Shown here: positions 1 to 8,601 of the stretch, in pieces
Layout of the letters: the number at the start of each line of letters is the position of its first letter
How positions within the stretch are numbered: position 1 is the first letter of the stretch
From: RFSX01 sp964591455
Lineage (GTDB): Bacteria; Bacteroidota; Bacteroidia; Chitinophagales; Saprospiraceae
Assembly (NCBI GenBank): GCA_964591455.1
Contig: CAZQDZ010000014.1
Span: 34,303 to 98,302, forward strand
DNA: 64,000 nucleotides
Direction of reading: 5' to 3'
Notes under the pieces: model-generated
Database searches by the model: none
Seen by the model: the letters and a program-made list of their open reading frames with translations, nothing else
Told to the model about the DNA's origin: nothing
Position numbers and translations under genes: made by a program

Positions 1-1
1 T

Positions 2-1744
2 TCGGGTATCGATATAAAGGGAATCCAATTTATGGAAAATGGAAATGTTGCCTTTCAAGGCACATCTGATATTAGTGTTTATAGTCTCGACGATGGATTC
101 CAATACGAAACTCAGTTGGATAGTGGCAATAATTTCTTTCTGTCTGGACTGTCCAGAGGCCCTGGAAATAAATATTACATATTCATATTTGACAATTTGA
201 TTGTGCTAGATTCCATGTTGTCTATGGAGATAGAAAGACATCCATCATACAGACAAACTACGGAACACCTGCTTTATGATGAAGAATTAAATCGCTTGTA
301 TACGGAATATGGTTTTTCTGATGATGGGATGAATTGGTCTAATTATGTTGGAAATAGAATAGGGCAGCCATTGCTTTCACCTAATGGAGATCTTCATATT
401 ACTGTTAGTGAGGTATTAACCACATTTGCTGATGGTGGAGAGACGATGGTAGAAAGATGCACAGTCAGTTTGGAGAATGAAAGACTGGGTGGGTTTTTCG
501 CCTATGGGGAAGAAGGCATAATATTCAATAATCATTACTCTCCTAATGGCTGCGACAATTGGATGGATATATCAGTAGAATTGATAGGGAAAAGCTATGC
601 CAGTGGCGTTGTGGCATTTTCCAGGAATGAAGTTGCGGCTACAGGCAATTTTTGTGATGACTGTGATGAGTTTATGTATGTATCTTCTGATAGAGAATGG
701 TTTGTGTCAGGGGAACGTTGTGAACTTCAAGCTAGGGACCTTTTTTGGAAGGATTTCCTATTTGATGATGACGGTGATTTTTATTTCAACGGCTGTCAGT
801 CAAGGGATGGAGGAGAGAACTGGATAGAATTTGTGGATCCATCTCCGCAAAGTTACCAAGCGAACGTATCAGGGTTATATGCCTTTGCTGGGGCTAATAA
901 AAATCTACTTGTCTACAAATCCGAAGATTCAGGTGATATATGGTCTCAATCACCTATAGAAAATGATTTCTCTATTCATGATATGACAGTTGTTACTAAC
1001 TCTGGTACAGTTTATTCGCTTGAGAGTTCGTCTTTTACTAGTGGCTCGTTTATAAAAAGTACGACGTTATTTAACGAACTTGGTGATACTATTACAGGTT
1101 CAAATTCTAATTTCCATATAGAAGCAATCCGAGCTTCATTTGGCAATAATAAGATATACATCTTAGAGTCAGATTTTGGAGAATTTAATCTAGGTGTTTA
1201 TAATGAGGATTCACAAACTTTAACCTACAATGAAGTGCCTAGAGATTTTGATTCTAAATTGTTTGTCAATTCTATAATGTTAGTAGACAATCAAGACAAT
1301 GTTTATTTGCAAGATGAAAGCCATATTTGGGTAACTCAGGATGATGGTAAGACTTGGTGTGAGATTACACCAAATATTAATGGCATAGTTGAACTAACTG
1401 GAATGGATATCTCTTGGGATAATTACTTATTTGTATCCACAATTGGTACACCAATAATTAGGAGTAGATTGCCTGTTGTTCCTCCGAGTAGCACAGATGA
1501 TATTGAGCTAACTGAGATTAGTATCTTCCCAAATCCAGCAGACTATGAACTAGTATTAGAAATAGAAGACAGTAATACTGCCTATAACTACGAACTCACA
1601 AATTCTAATGGTTCTATGGTATCCACTGGTCGTATCTCTTCTTCCAAAACCATCTCACTATTAGACATTCCAAGCGGATTATATTTCGTGGCTATCAAAG
1701 AGAACGAACGTCTCGTTGGCATAGAAAAAGTAGTGATTAAATAA
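2..1744 (+). CDS. BNR/Asp-box beta-propeller protein with T9SS sorting domain (5' partial)
   Basis: The reading frame is open to the left edge of the window, so the N-terminus and signal peptide are missing; the first in-frame ATG at 32 is probably internal. Repeated Asp-box-like motifs (SDDGMNW, SRDGGENW, SEDSGDIW, TQDDGKTW) mark the blades of a BNR/sortilin-type beta-propeller. The last 75 residues form a T9SS type A sorting domain, beginning at IFPNPA and ending GIEKVVIK. Such proteins are exported by Sec, then carried across the outer membrane by T9SS and either attached to the surface or released. No catalytic motif is visible, so this is more likely a surface or binding protein than a sialidase. 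It converges on the ctp gene, with a hairpin terminator between them. Confidence 0.8.
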   Translation, partial: SGIDIKGIQFMENGNVAFQGTSDISVYSLDDGFQYETQLDSGNNFFLSGLSRGPGNKYYIFIFDNLIVLDSMLSMEIERHPSYRQTTEHLLYDEELNRLYTEYGFSDDGMNWSNYVGNRIGQPLLSPNGDLHITVSEVLTTFADGGETMVERCTVSLENERLGGFFAYGEEGIIFNNHYSPNGCDNWMDISVELIGKSYASGVVAFSRNEVAATGNFCDDCDEFMYVSSDREWFVSGERCELQARDLFWKDFLFDDDGDFYFNGCQSRDGGENWIEFVDPSPQSYQANVSGLYAFAGANKNLLVYKSEDSGDIWSQSPIENDFSIHDMTVVTNSGTVYSLESSSFTSGSFIKSTTLFNELGDTITGSNSNFHIEAIRASFGNNKIYILESDFGEFNLGVYNEDSQTLTYNEVPRDFDSKLFVNSIMLVDNQDNVYLQDESHIWVTQDDGKTWCEITPNINGIVELTGMDISWDNYLFVSTIGTPIIRSRLPVVPPSSTDDIELTEISIFPNPADYELVLEIEDSNTAYNYELTNSNGSMVSTGRISSSKTISLLDIPSGLYFVAIKENERLVGIEKVVIK

Positions 1745-1768
1745 ATAAGATAAATCGCTACTATGTAC

Positions 1769-1806
1769 AAAAAAAGAGGCTACCTAATGTAAGATAGCCC
1801 CCTCTT
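1769..1806 (-). terminator. Intrinsic terminator between convergent genes
   Basis: The arms AAGAGGCTA and TAGCCCCCTCTT pair, with a small bulge, around a loop of about 12 nt. On the minus strand the hairpin is followed by seven U residues, so it best serves the ctp gene. It may also stop the plus-strand gene ending at 1744. Confidence 0.65.
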
Positions 1807-1821
1807 AATTGATGTGATATT

Positions 1822-4005
1822 TTACTTTTTATTGGTATAGGATTGATTATTCATAGATACCATGTCACTAAGAATATGCATTGTCTCTTCTAAGTAGAAA
1901 TCCTTGCTTACATTCTCTAACCAGTCATCGTTTCTAGCTATTCTAGATTCGTCGCTCTCGATATATGCTTTGTCTATTTCTAGATTTTTAATTTTTAGTG
2001 ACTCCACAGTTCTCTCAAATAGGCCATCAAATTTATCAGCCTCTTCTTCTCTACCGTCTATGTAGTTACTAAATGATTCGAAGTCAAGAGGAATCTTAGT
2101 GATATCTCTATTCTTTTTTAATCTCCTAGCGTTTTCGAGTACTTGCCCAAAATCATCATTCCCTTCCATTCTCATTTCACTCTTAGTTTTCAGTGATTCT
2201 ACACTTGGAAGATCATATACTCTTTGATTGTACTTTATTGGTTTTATTTCTGACCAAGCCATGGCGTGATCGTAGTCCTTCTCACCTGTCTCTATGAAGT
2301 GAAAGTTGTCTGGGAATATGATATCTGGCTCTACACCTTTAAGCTGAGTAGAACCACCATTGACTCTGTAAAACTTCTGCATAGTGATTTTGAGATTACC
2401 TAAAGGCTTTAAATCATTCTGATCTCTCACTGCTCTGTCCAAGTCTACGAATCTTTGCACCGTACCTTTTCCGAAGGTAGAAGTACTTCCTACAATTATG
2501 GCTCTTTCATAATCCTGGAGTGCGGCTGCAAGTATCTCTGAAGCAGAAGCGCTAAACTGGTTCACCATCACGATAAGTGGTCCATTATATCTAGACTGAT
2601 CATCTTCATCCTCGTATACGTAAGCGGGTTTGTTTCTTGGTTTAACCTGTACGATAGGGCCATCTTCTATAAAGAGTCCAGACATTTCTACCACATCCTG
2701 TAGAGAGCCCCCGCCGTTGTTTCTCAGGTCAAGTATTATCCCATTTACATTTTGGTCTTTTAGCTTTTCTATTTCTTTGGCTACATCCTTTGCACAAGAA
2801 TTGCCATCGTCCTTCTCGAATGAAGAATAGAATCTAGGCAACTTGATATAACCTACGTTCTCTATAACATCAGGTACATCTAATTGTAGCGATCTCGCGA
2901 ATCCTTCATCTATAATCACTTCATCTCTTTCAATCTCCACATCAGCCATCGTACCATCTACTTTCTTCACAGTAAGAATAACAACTGTCCCTTTCTTTCC
3001 TCTAATCTTAGCGACGACATCATCCAATCTCATCCCCGTGATATCTATTGGCTCTTCTCCTTTCTGAGTAACGGCTGTAATCAAATCATCTACGCCAAGT
3101 TCTTTGCCTTTCCATGCAGGACCTCCTGGTATGATAGAGCTTACTTTAGTGTAGTCCCCATCAGTCTGGAGTCTAGCACCTATACCTTCTAGCTTCCCGC
3201 CCATTCTAATATCGAAGTCCTCCTTTTCCTTAGGATTATAATAATCAGTATGCGGGTCAAAGACATGTGTAATTGTATTCACAAATGTTTCGAATCTATC
3301 AGAACGCTTGTCTTGATTCAATCGCTTAAACCAATCTTTGTAACTGTCCTTAATCTTGTCAGTGATATCTGCTCTTATCTCTGCTTCAGTCTTTGGCTCC
3401 TCATCTTCTTCCTTATCCTCCATATCCACCTCTTCTACCATCCCAGGTTTCTTGTCCTTTTCGTCCATTTCCTTATCCTCTTTTTCCTTCAGCTCAGATT
3501 TCAGACGATTGTTATAATCATGCTTAATCAGCTGTTCCCAAAGGTCTTTGAGTTCTGCCTCACTAGAAGCGAAAGGCCTTTTGTCTCTATCTAACTCTAC
3601 AAAGCTCTCATCTATCTTTGCTATATCGTTTGCCGTTATCTCTTTATAGATCTTCTTAGCTCTCACTCTTGAGTTTTCTATCAATTCTAGCGAGGCTTCG
3701 AATAAGTCGAATTGCTTCAGTTTTATCTGGTCATCTATCTTATCCTTATAGATACTTAGTTGGTCTATTTCTGATTGCAATAGAAATCGCTTTCCTGGGT
3801 CGATGGCTTCTATATATGAGTCAAAGGCTTGTACTGAAAACTCATCATTGATATCCAGTGGATTGAAATGCAAGGCATCTAAGTAATTGAGCACCGCATC
3901 CATAATAAGACTCTCCTTATCTTTCGAGTCTCCTGTAGGGTATACAGCCCAGACTAAAACACTGCTTAGAAGTAGGCCCACTAATATTAATCCTTTCCAT
4001 TTCAT
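1822..4005 (-). CDS. Carboxy-terminal (tail-specific) processing protease, S41 family
   Basis: This is a periplasmic serine protease of the Prc/Tsp type, which trims or degrades proteins from their C-termini. Starting at 4005 it is 727 residues and opens with a clean signal/anchor segment (MKWKGLILVGLLLSSVLVWA). The frame is open up to 4167, but the extra 54 residues would bury this signal, so the downstream ATG is preferred. A PDZ domain lies at about residues 268-360 (GGKLEGIGARLQ). The S41 core follows, with the SASASE nucleophile segment near residue 487 and the catalytic Lys in FGKGTVQRF near 511. A Prc-type C-terminal region (DYDHAMAWSEIKPI) completes it. An acidic, low-complexity insert (KEDKEMDEKDKKPG) sits before the PDZ domain. 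It is downstream of the OmpA-family gene on the same strand, about 200 nt away. Confidence 0.92.
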   Translation of the reverse strand: MKWKGLILVGLLLSSVLVWAVYPTGDSKDKESLIMDAVLNYLDALHFNPLDINDEFSVQAFDSYIEAIDPGKRFLLQSEIDQLSIYKDKIDDQIKLKQFDLFEASLELIENSRVRAKKIYKEITANDIAKIDESFVELDRDKRPFASSEAELKDLWEQLIKHDYNNRLKSELKEKEDKEMDEKDKKPGMVEEVDMEDKEEDEEPKTEAEIRADITDKIKDSYKDWFKRLNQDKRSDRFETFVNTITHVFDPHTDYYNPKEKEDFDIRMGGKLEGIGARLQTDGDYTKVSSIIPGGPAWKGKELGVDDLITAVTQKGEEPIDITGMRLDDVVAKIRGKKGTVVILTVKKVDGTMADVEIERDEVIIDEGFARSLQLDVPDVIENVGYIKLPRFYSSFEKDDGNSCAKDVAKEIEKLKDQNVNGIILDLRNNGGGSLQDVVEMSGLFIEDGPIVQVKPRNKPAYVYEDEDDQSRYNGPLIVMVNQFSASASEILAAALQDYERAIIVGSTSTFGKGTVQRFVDLDRAVRDQNDLKPLGNLKITMQKFYRVNGGSTQLKGVEPDIIFPDNFHFIETGEKDYDHAMAWSEIKPIKYNQRVYDLPSVESLKTKSEMRMEGNDDFGQVLENARRLKKNRDITKIPLDFESFSNYIDGREEEADKFDGLFERTVESLKIKNLEIDKAYIESDESRIARNDDWLENVSKDFYLEETMHILSDMVSMNNQSYTNKK

Positions 4006-4211
4006 ATCATTTGCTTTTAAACCAGAACTGGCTGATGTTTCATATAGTAATATTGTTTCACCGCGTGCAATCTCACCTGTTCGCTTACTGGCGTCCATAG
4101 TATACATTCTTAGATTAGTAAAAGTGAGGGCATTGATTAAGGTCAAGAAGACCTTTGTAAAACTCACATTATTCTAATCAAATATGTTGCCATTAGCTCA
4201 GCGCAGCACAA

Positions 4212-5468
4212 TCATCCCTTGCCGCTCTCTTCTTCCTCTTTCATTTTATAATCCAGTCCGGTAATCTTTATTTGGACTCTTTGATTCGTTTTTCTTCCTC
4301 TGGGGGTAGCATTTGTCGCTATAGGATGCCTTTTTCCGTAACCTTTATAGGTAACTCGACCATTTTCTATCCCACTGCCTGTAATGAAATCTGCGACAGA
4401 TTTTGCTCTGACTGTGGATAGGCTATCACAATAGTAATCAGGGGGTTTATTATTGGTATGTCCACCTACTTCTATAGATAACTCAGGATTTTCTCTTAGA
4501 AAATCTGTTATTTCATTGAGTACCTCGAATGAGGTGACTGAGATATCACTCTTATCTGCATCAAAGTGGAGTTTCTTTAATTTAATGGTCAGACCTAATT
4601 TCATATTGCTACGATCTAGGTCAAGAATTTTCTTTTTCTTAAATACAAAGGTATCTGTATTGGCTTCTTTTGAAGGACGAACATAGACTTCAGTATCTCT
4701 TTTCCTTGTTCGTTTGTGTAGCGGAACGATTACTTTTTCGCGCTCCTCTTTCTCTACCTCCGCTACAAGCACTTCAGGCTCGTCGCAGTCTACTAATCTA
4801 AAATGAGACGCATTGTCTAGACAGATGTGGCCATTATAGCCAAACATAACAGGGGTCTTATAGAAGGCTTCTAGGGTAATGGCCTTATAATCACTATTGG
4901 GTTGGATAGTAAAAGTATACTCCTGCCACTCAGCATGATTTACTGGATCTGACTCTGCCAATAATTGGGATTGACCACAAGTCACTTTGCCACCCCACAA
5001 TCTCATAACCGCGGGTTCAGTAAAGTTATGTCTCACATCTCCACTATTCTTAGTCTGACTTAGATAGGTAGGAGACTGCGCTAGATAGATTGAGAATTTG
5101 TAGCAGTTGCCGGCTTTAAGGGTCCCTGTAAGGTTTTGTGAGATGGATTCATAAGAATCATCCTCCCGAACGACCATAGTCAAATAAGTCTTACCATCAA
5201 ATGTTGTAATTTCATTATCCCAAAAACTTGTACCTCCTCGGTGTATGTCCGGTGGGGTATGGTTTGGAAACTGAATCGCACCGCAATCATACCATGCTGA
5301 AGGAGGTTTTGTCCTTCTTCCGAAATTATCAATACCGCCTTGGCGTGGGTAATCTTCGAAAGACCCATTTTTTAGTCTTACCTCCTGGCTTTCTATGTCT
5401 GAAAAAGACAATAAGCCTGTGAGAATCAATAAGTATTTGATATTGTTTGTAAATGAATCAAAACTCAT
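4212..5468 (-). CDS. OmpA-family outer-membrane/peptidoglycan-binding protein
   Basis: The N-terminus has a hydrophobic signal (YLLILTGLLSFSDIES). It is followed by a beta-sandwich-like region (about residues 30-225: LKNGSFEDYP, AGNCYKFSIYLAQSP) that resembles carbohydrate-binding or galactose-binding-like folds, though I cannot assign a family. The C-terminal part (about residues 295-408) is an OmpA/MotB domain: LHFDADKSDIS, then VGGHTNN, the conserved RAKSVADFI helix and NQRVQIKI. OmpA domains bind meso-diaminopimelate in peptidoglycan, so the protein probably tethers the outer membrane or a surface structure to the wall. The middle segment (about 235-290) is rich in Lys, Arg and Glu and looks like a flexible linker. 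It lies between uvrB and ctp, all on the minus strand. Confidence 0.85.
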   Translation of the reverse strand: MSFDSFTNNIKYLLILTGLLSFSDIESQEVRLKNGSFEDYPRQGGIDNFGRRTKPPSAWYDCGAIQFPNHTPPDIHRGGTSFWDNEITTFDGKTYLTMVVREDDSYESISQNLTGTLKAGNCYKFSIYLAQSPTYLSQTKNSGDVRHNFTEPAVMRLWGGKVTCGQSQLLAESDPVNHAEWQEYTFTIQPNSDYKAITLEAFYKTPVMFGYNGHICLDNASHFRLVDCDEPEVLVAEVEKEEREKVIVPLHKRTRKRDTEVYVRPSKEANTDTFVFKKKKILDLDRSNMKLGLTIKLKKLHFDADKSDISVTSFEVLNEITDFLRENPELSIEVGGHTNNKPPDYYCDSLSTVRAKSVADFITGSGIENGRVTYKGYGKRHPIATNATPRGRKTNQRVQIKITGLDYKMKEEEESGKG

Positions 5469-5627
5469 ACTTCTTAGAAACTTAAGTGAATAGTTTTCTT
5501 GATATACTAAATTGTAAAGTAAGACTAATTGTTGCTATTGTCTATCCCATTATCATATAATTAACGGTAGATATCGACAAGTCATGTGATATGGTAGACA
5601 AGAATTGGAAGATTCAATGAAATAAGG

Positions 5628-7652
5628 CTATACGGCTGCTTTTTTCTTCTTTTTCAAGGCAAATAACTCATCTCTATATTGTGCTGCGGTTATAAAGTCG
5701 AGTTCTTTAGCCGCTTTTTTCATCTTGCGTTCAGTTTCCATAATAAGCTTATCTAACTGGTCCTTGCTCATGTAGGATATGACGGGATCCGCAGCTAGAC
5801 TGGCTTCATCTGGCTCTATGTATGCCTGCTTTTTATTACCTCTTATATCCAGTATGGATTTAGAAGCTAGAATTTCCTCCTTGGTCTTGTTTATTGTAGT
5901 AGGTGTGATACCATGTTTTTCATTGTGCGCAATCTGAATGCGACGTCTTCTGTTGGTCTCATCTATAGTATGTTGCATACTTTTAGTGATTTTGTCCGCG
6001 TAGAATATGACTCTTCCGTTAGAATTACGAGCCGCTCGTCCTGCTGTCTGTGTCAATGAGCGATTATTTCTTAGAAAGCCCTCTTTATCTGCATCTATGA
6101 CAGCTACCAACGAGACTTCCGGTAGGTCAAGCCCTTCTCTGAGCAAGTTTACACCAACTAAGACATCAAAAATACCCAGCCTAAGATCTCTGATAATCTC
6201 CACACGATCCAGCGTATCTACTTCAGAATGGATATATCGGACTTTGATATCCAATTTGACCAGATACTTGGTCAGTTCCTCTGCCATTCTTTTTGTGAGG
6301 GTAGTGACAAGGACACGTTCTTCAGCTTTGATACGCAGGTCTATTTCATCTAGCAAGTCATCTATCTGATTGATACTTGGTCTTACTTCTATAGGCGGAT
6401 CTAGTAATCCTGTAGGTCTCACAATCTGCTCTACAATCAGCCCTTCCGTCTGCTCCAGCTCGTAATCACCTGGCGTTGCGCTCACATAAATTACCTGATT
6501 TGTCAGTTTTTCGAATTCTGAGAAATTTAAGGGTCTGTTGTCCAGTGCAGAAGGTAATCTAAAACCAAAGTTTACAAGATTCAGTTTTCTGGCTCTATCT
6601 CCGCCCCACATTCCTCTTACCTGAGGTATGGTGACATGACTCTCATCTATTACCAATAAGAAATCATCAGGGAAGTAATCTAGAAGGCAGAAAGGCCTGG
6701 TTCCTGGTACTCGACCATCAAAGAATCTGGAGTAGTTTTCTATCCCATTACAATAACCCAGCTCTCTCATCATCTCTAAGTCAAAGGTCACCCGTTCTTT
6801 GATTCTCTTCGCTTCAATAAAACGACCTTCTCTCTCGAAAAACTTTTCATGATCAAAGAGCTCATCTTCTATATCTCTTATAATTTCATTGAATCGGTCC
6901 TTTGGTGCGACATATAGATTGGCTGGAAATATGGCAGCATGCTCGAGTTTTCCTATCCTTTTTCCGGTTTCTACCTCTAGAGACTCTATGGTTTCAATCT
7001 CATCTCCAAAAAAAGTAATTCTATATCCAAAATCTACATACGGAAGATTGATATCGACGGTATCTCCTCTGACTCTAAAAGTGCTTCTTGTAAATTCTCT
7101 CTCTGTACGATTGTATAGAATCTCTACCAACTTGTAGAGGAATTGATTTCTGGCCATCTTCTGGCCTTGCTGCAGTCGTATAATCCCAGAGGCGTAATCT
7201 TCAGGATTTCCCATACCAAAGATGCAAGACACGGAGGCGACGATAATAATATCCCGCCTTCCTGAGAGTAGATTTGAAGTGGCTCTTAATCTGAGCTTGT
7301 CTATTTCCTCATTTATCTGTAAGTCCTTTTCTATGTAAGTATCTGATACAGAGATATAAGCTTCAGGTTGGTAATAATCATAATAGGATACAAAATACTC
7401 TACAGCGTTATCAGGGAAAAAGTCTTGTAATTCGCCATAAAGCTGAGCGGTAAGTGTCTTATTATGAGTGAGGACTAGGGTAGGTTTTTTGACTTGCTCT
7501 ATAACATTCGCAACGGTAAATGTCTTCCCAGACCCGGTGACACCTAACAGCACTTGGGAGGGCTCTTGCCTGTTGACTCCTTCTACCAATTGTTTGATAG
7601 CTTGAGGTTGGTCACCTGTAGGGCTGTATTTGGATATGATTTTAAATGCCAT
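5628..7652 (-). CDS. uvrB: UvrABC excinuclease subunit B
   Basis: UvrB is the damage-verifying helicase-like subunit of nucleotide excision repair; UvrA loads it and it recruits UvrC. From the ATG at 7652 it is 674 residues, the normal family length. Visible hallmarks are the Walker A motif GVTGSGKTFT, the beta-hairpin region YYDYYQPEAYI, the DESH box (VIDESHVTIPQ), helicase motifs V/VI (GVNLLREGLDLPE, QTAGRAARN) and a C-terminal UVR domain that contacts UvrC (KAAKELDFITAAQYRDELF). The frame extends to an ATG at 7682, but a -7 box at 7663-7670 lies inside that extension, which favours MAFKII as the true start. No sign of truncation. Confidence 0.98.
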   Translation of the reverse strand: MAFKIISKYSPTGDQPQAIKQLVEGVNRQEPSQVLLGVTGSGKTFTVANVIEQVKKPTLVLTHNKTLTAQLYGELQDFFPDNAVEYFVSYYDYYQPEAYISVSDTYIEKDLQINEEIDKLRLRATSNLLSGRRDIIIVASVSCIFGMGNPEDYASGIIRLQQGQKMARNQFLYKLVEILYNRTEREFTRSTFRVRGDTVDINLPYVDFGYRITFFGDEIETIESLEVETGKRIGKLEHAAIFPANLYVAPKDRFNEIIRDIEDELFDHEKFFEREGRFIEAKRIKERVTFDLEMMRELGYCNGIENYSRFFDGRVPGTRPFCLLDYFPDDFLLVIDESHVTIPQVRGMWGGDRARKLNLVNFGFRLPSALDNRPLNFSEFEKLTNQVIYVSATPGDYELEQTEGLIVEQIVRPTGLLDPPIEVRPSINQIDDLLDEIDLRIKAEERVLVTTLTKRMAEELTKYLVKLDIKVRYIHSEVDTLDRVEIIRDLRLGIFDVLVGVNLLREGLDLPEVSLVAVIDADKEGFLRNNRSLTQTAGRAARNSNGRVIFYADKITKSMQHTIDETNRRRRIQIAHNEKHGITPTTINKTKEEILASKSILDIRGNKKQAYIEPDEASLAADPVISYMSKDQLDKLIMETERKMKKAAKELDFITAAQYRDELFALKKKKKAAV

Positions 7653-7662
7653 GTGCGAAAAG

Positions 7663-7670
7663 CAAAGATA
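7663..7670 (-). promoter_or_regulatory. -7 box for uvrB
   Basis: On the minus strand this reads TATCTTTG, matching the Bacteroidota -7 consensus TAnnTTTG. Transcription would begin only a few bases before the ATG at 7652, giving a nearly leaderless mRNA. No convincing -33 box is visible. Confidence 0.5.
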
Positions 7671-7727
7671 GACCTTTAACACATTTCTTCAGGAAACAAT
7701 CAGAGAATAGGAAACAAGAAACCCTCC

Positions 7728-7735
7728 TAAATTTG
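7728..7735 (+). promoter_or_regulatory. -7 box for the NTF2-like gene
   Basis: TAAATTTG matches TAnnTTTG. It lies 29 bases before the ATG at 7765, so transcription would start near 7742. It is divergent from the uvrB promoter in the 112-bp gap. Confidence 0.5.
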
Positions 7736-7764
7736 TATTTTTCTGCTAACTAAAATTAACAAAT

Positions 7765-8133
7765 ATGACAACGAACGATGTAGCAAACAAATGGGCAGAG
7801 TACTGCCGAACAGGACAATGGGATAAAGCTCAATCTGAATTATATGCTGACAATTGCGTCAGTTTAGAGATGAAAGGTGCCGAAGGTTTTCCAGAACGTG
7901 TAGAAGGGATGGAAGCCATTACTATGAAATCAAAGCACTGGAATCAAATGGTGGAAGAGTTTCATGGAGTAGAAATCGAAGGACCTATAGTAGCGGGAGA
8001 TCACTTTACTGCTTCTATGAAAATGGATATTACAATGAAAGGTCAGCCACGTAAAATAGATGCAGAGGTGTGTGTATTTAGAGTCGCTGACGGGAAGATA
8101 GTTTCAGAGCAGTTTTTCTATCCATTAGGATAA
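7765..8133 (+). CDS. NTF2/SnoaL-like family protein
   Basis: This 122-residue protein has the size and pattern of the NTF2-like (SnoaL-like polyketide cyclase) fold: an N-terminal helix (VANKWAEYCRTGQWDKAQSELY), a paired strand (NCVSLEM), then a long curved sheet (FHGVEIEGPIVAGDHFTASMKMDITMKG and EVCVFRVADGKIVSEQFFYPLG). The family is functionally diverse; members bind small hydrophobic ligands or act as hydrolases or isomerases, and no specific activity can be assigned here. No signal peptide, so probably cytoplasmic. It is transcribed alone, with its own -7 box and a hairpin just downstream. Confidence 0.8.
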   Translation: MTTNDVANKWAEYCRTGQWDKAQSELYADNCVSLEMKGAEGFPERVEGMEAITMKSKHWNQMVEEFHGVEIEGPIVAGDHFTASMKMDITMKGQPRKIDAEVCVFRVADGKIVSEQFFYPLG

Positions 8134-8168
8134 AATCTTGATAAGCTAGTCTTTTAAGGTAAAAAGAT

Positions 8169-8200
8169 AAAGAGATTCTCATTTAAATGGGAATCTCTTT
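8169..8200. terminator. Bidirectional hairpin terminator
   Basis: A 16-bp stem with one G-U pair (AAAGAGATTCTCATTT and AAATGGGAATCTCTTT) folds almost without a loop. It separates the plus-strand gene ending at 8133 from the small minus-strand gene ending at 8223. On the minus strand the distal side is U-rich. Confidence 0.7.
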
Positions 8201-8222
8201 ATTCAATTAGAGTCAAGTATGG

Positions 8223-8375
8223 TTAAGCTCTTTTAGCCTTTGATTTTTTATTCCAATTTGGGTCAAATTTTCTACGGTCCTTCCTTCTCACATCATCCTT
8301 ACTATCTTTCCAGATTGGGCTAAAAAACTTCCTTGGGCGACTCCCTGATGTGTACGGATTATACATTCTTTTCAT
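8223..8375 (-). CDS. Small basic protein (50 aa), hypothetical
   Basis: A complete 50-codon frame, ATG at 8375 to TAA at 8223, encodes a very basic, tryptophan-containing peptide: MKRMYNPYTSGSRPRKFF in the first third, SPIWKDSKDDVRRKDRR in the middle and a KKSKAKRA tail. More than a third of the residues are Lys or Arg. The composition suggests a nucleic-acid- or ribosome-associated protein, but I recognise no family. A clean hairpin sits just past its stop codon, which supports it being a real gene. It is flanked by unrelated plus-strand genes. Confidence 0.5.
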   Translation of the reverse strand: MKRMYNPYTSGSRPRKFFSPIWKDSKDDVRRKDRRKFDPNWNKKSKAKRA

Positions 8376-8601
8376 GATGCTGTTTTTTCTTTATAGGCTT
8401 ATTAATTAAGCTAATGTTTTAGCACTTTAGATTAATTATTCTACTATTTCCAACAATAATTTGGCAATCTGAATTCACGTGGCTCGGCGTATATCTATAT
8501 AATTTCGATGAGTGTAATCAGATTTAGGACTAATTCTTTCCTTCATTTTCAAATTGCTAACTATAAACAGATAGCTTTGCTCCCCTTTTATATCGGTTAT
8601 C

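Noticed and set aside
4180..4215. Possible tRNA-like start (GCCATTAGCTCAG)
   Set aside because: Only the D-arm-like string is present; no matching acceptor, anticodon or T-arm could be found in the following 80 bases.
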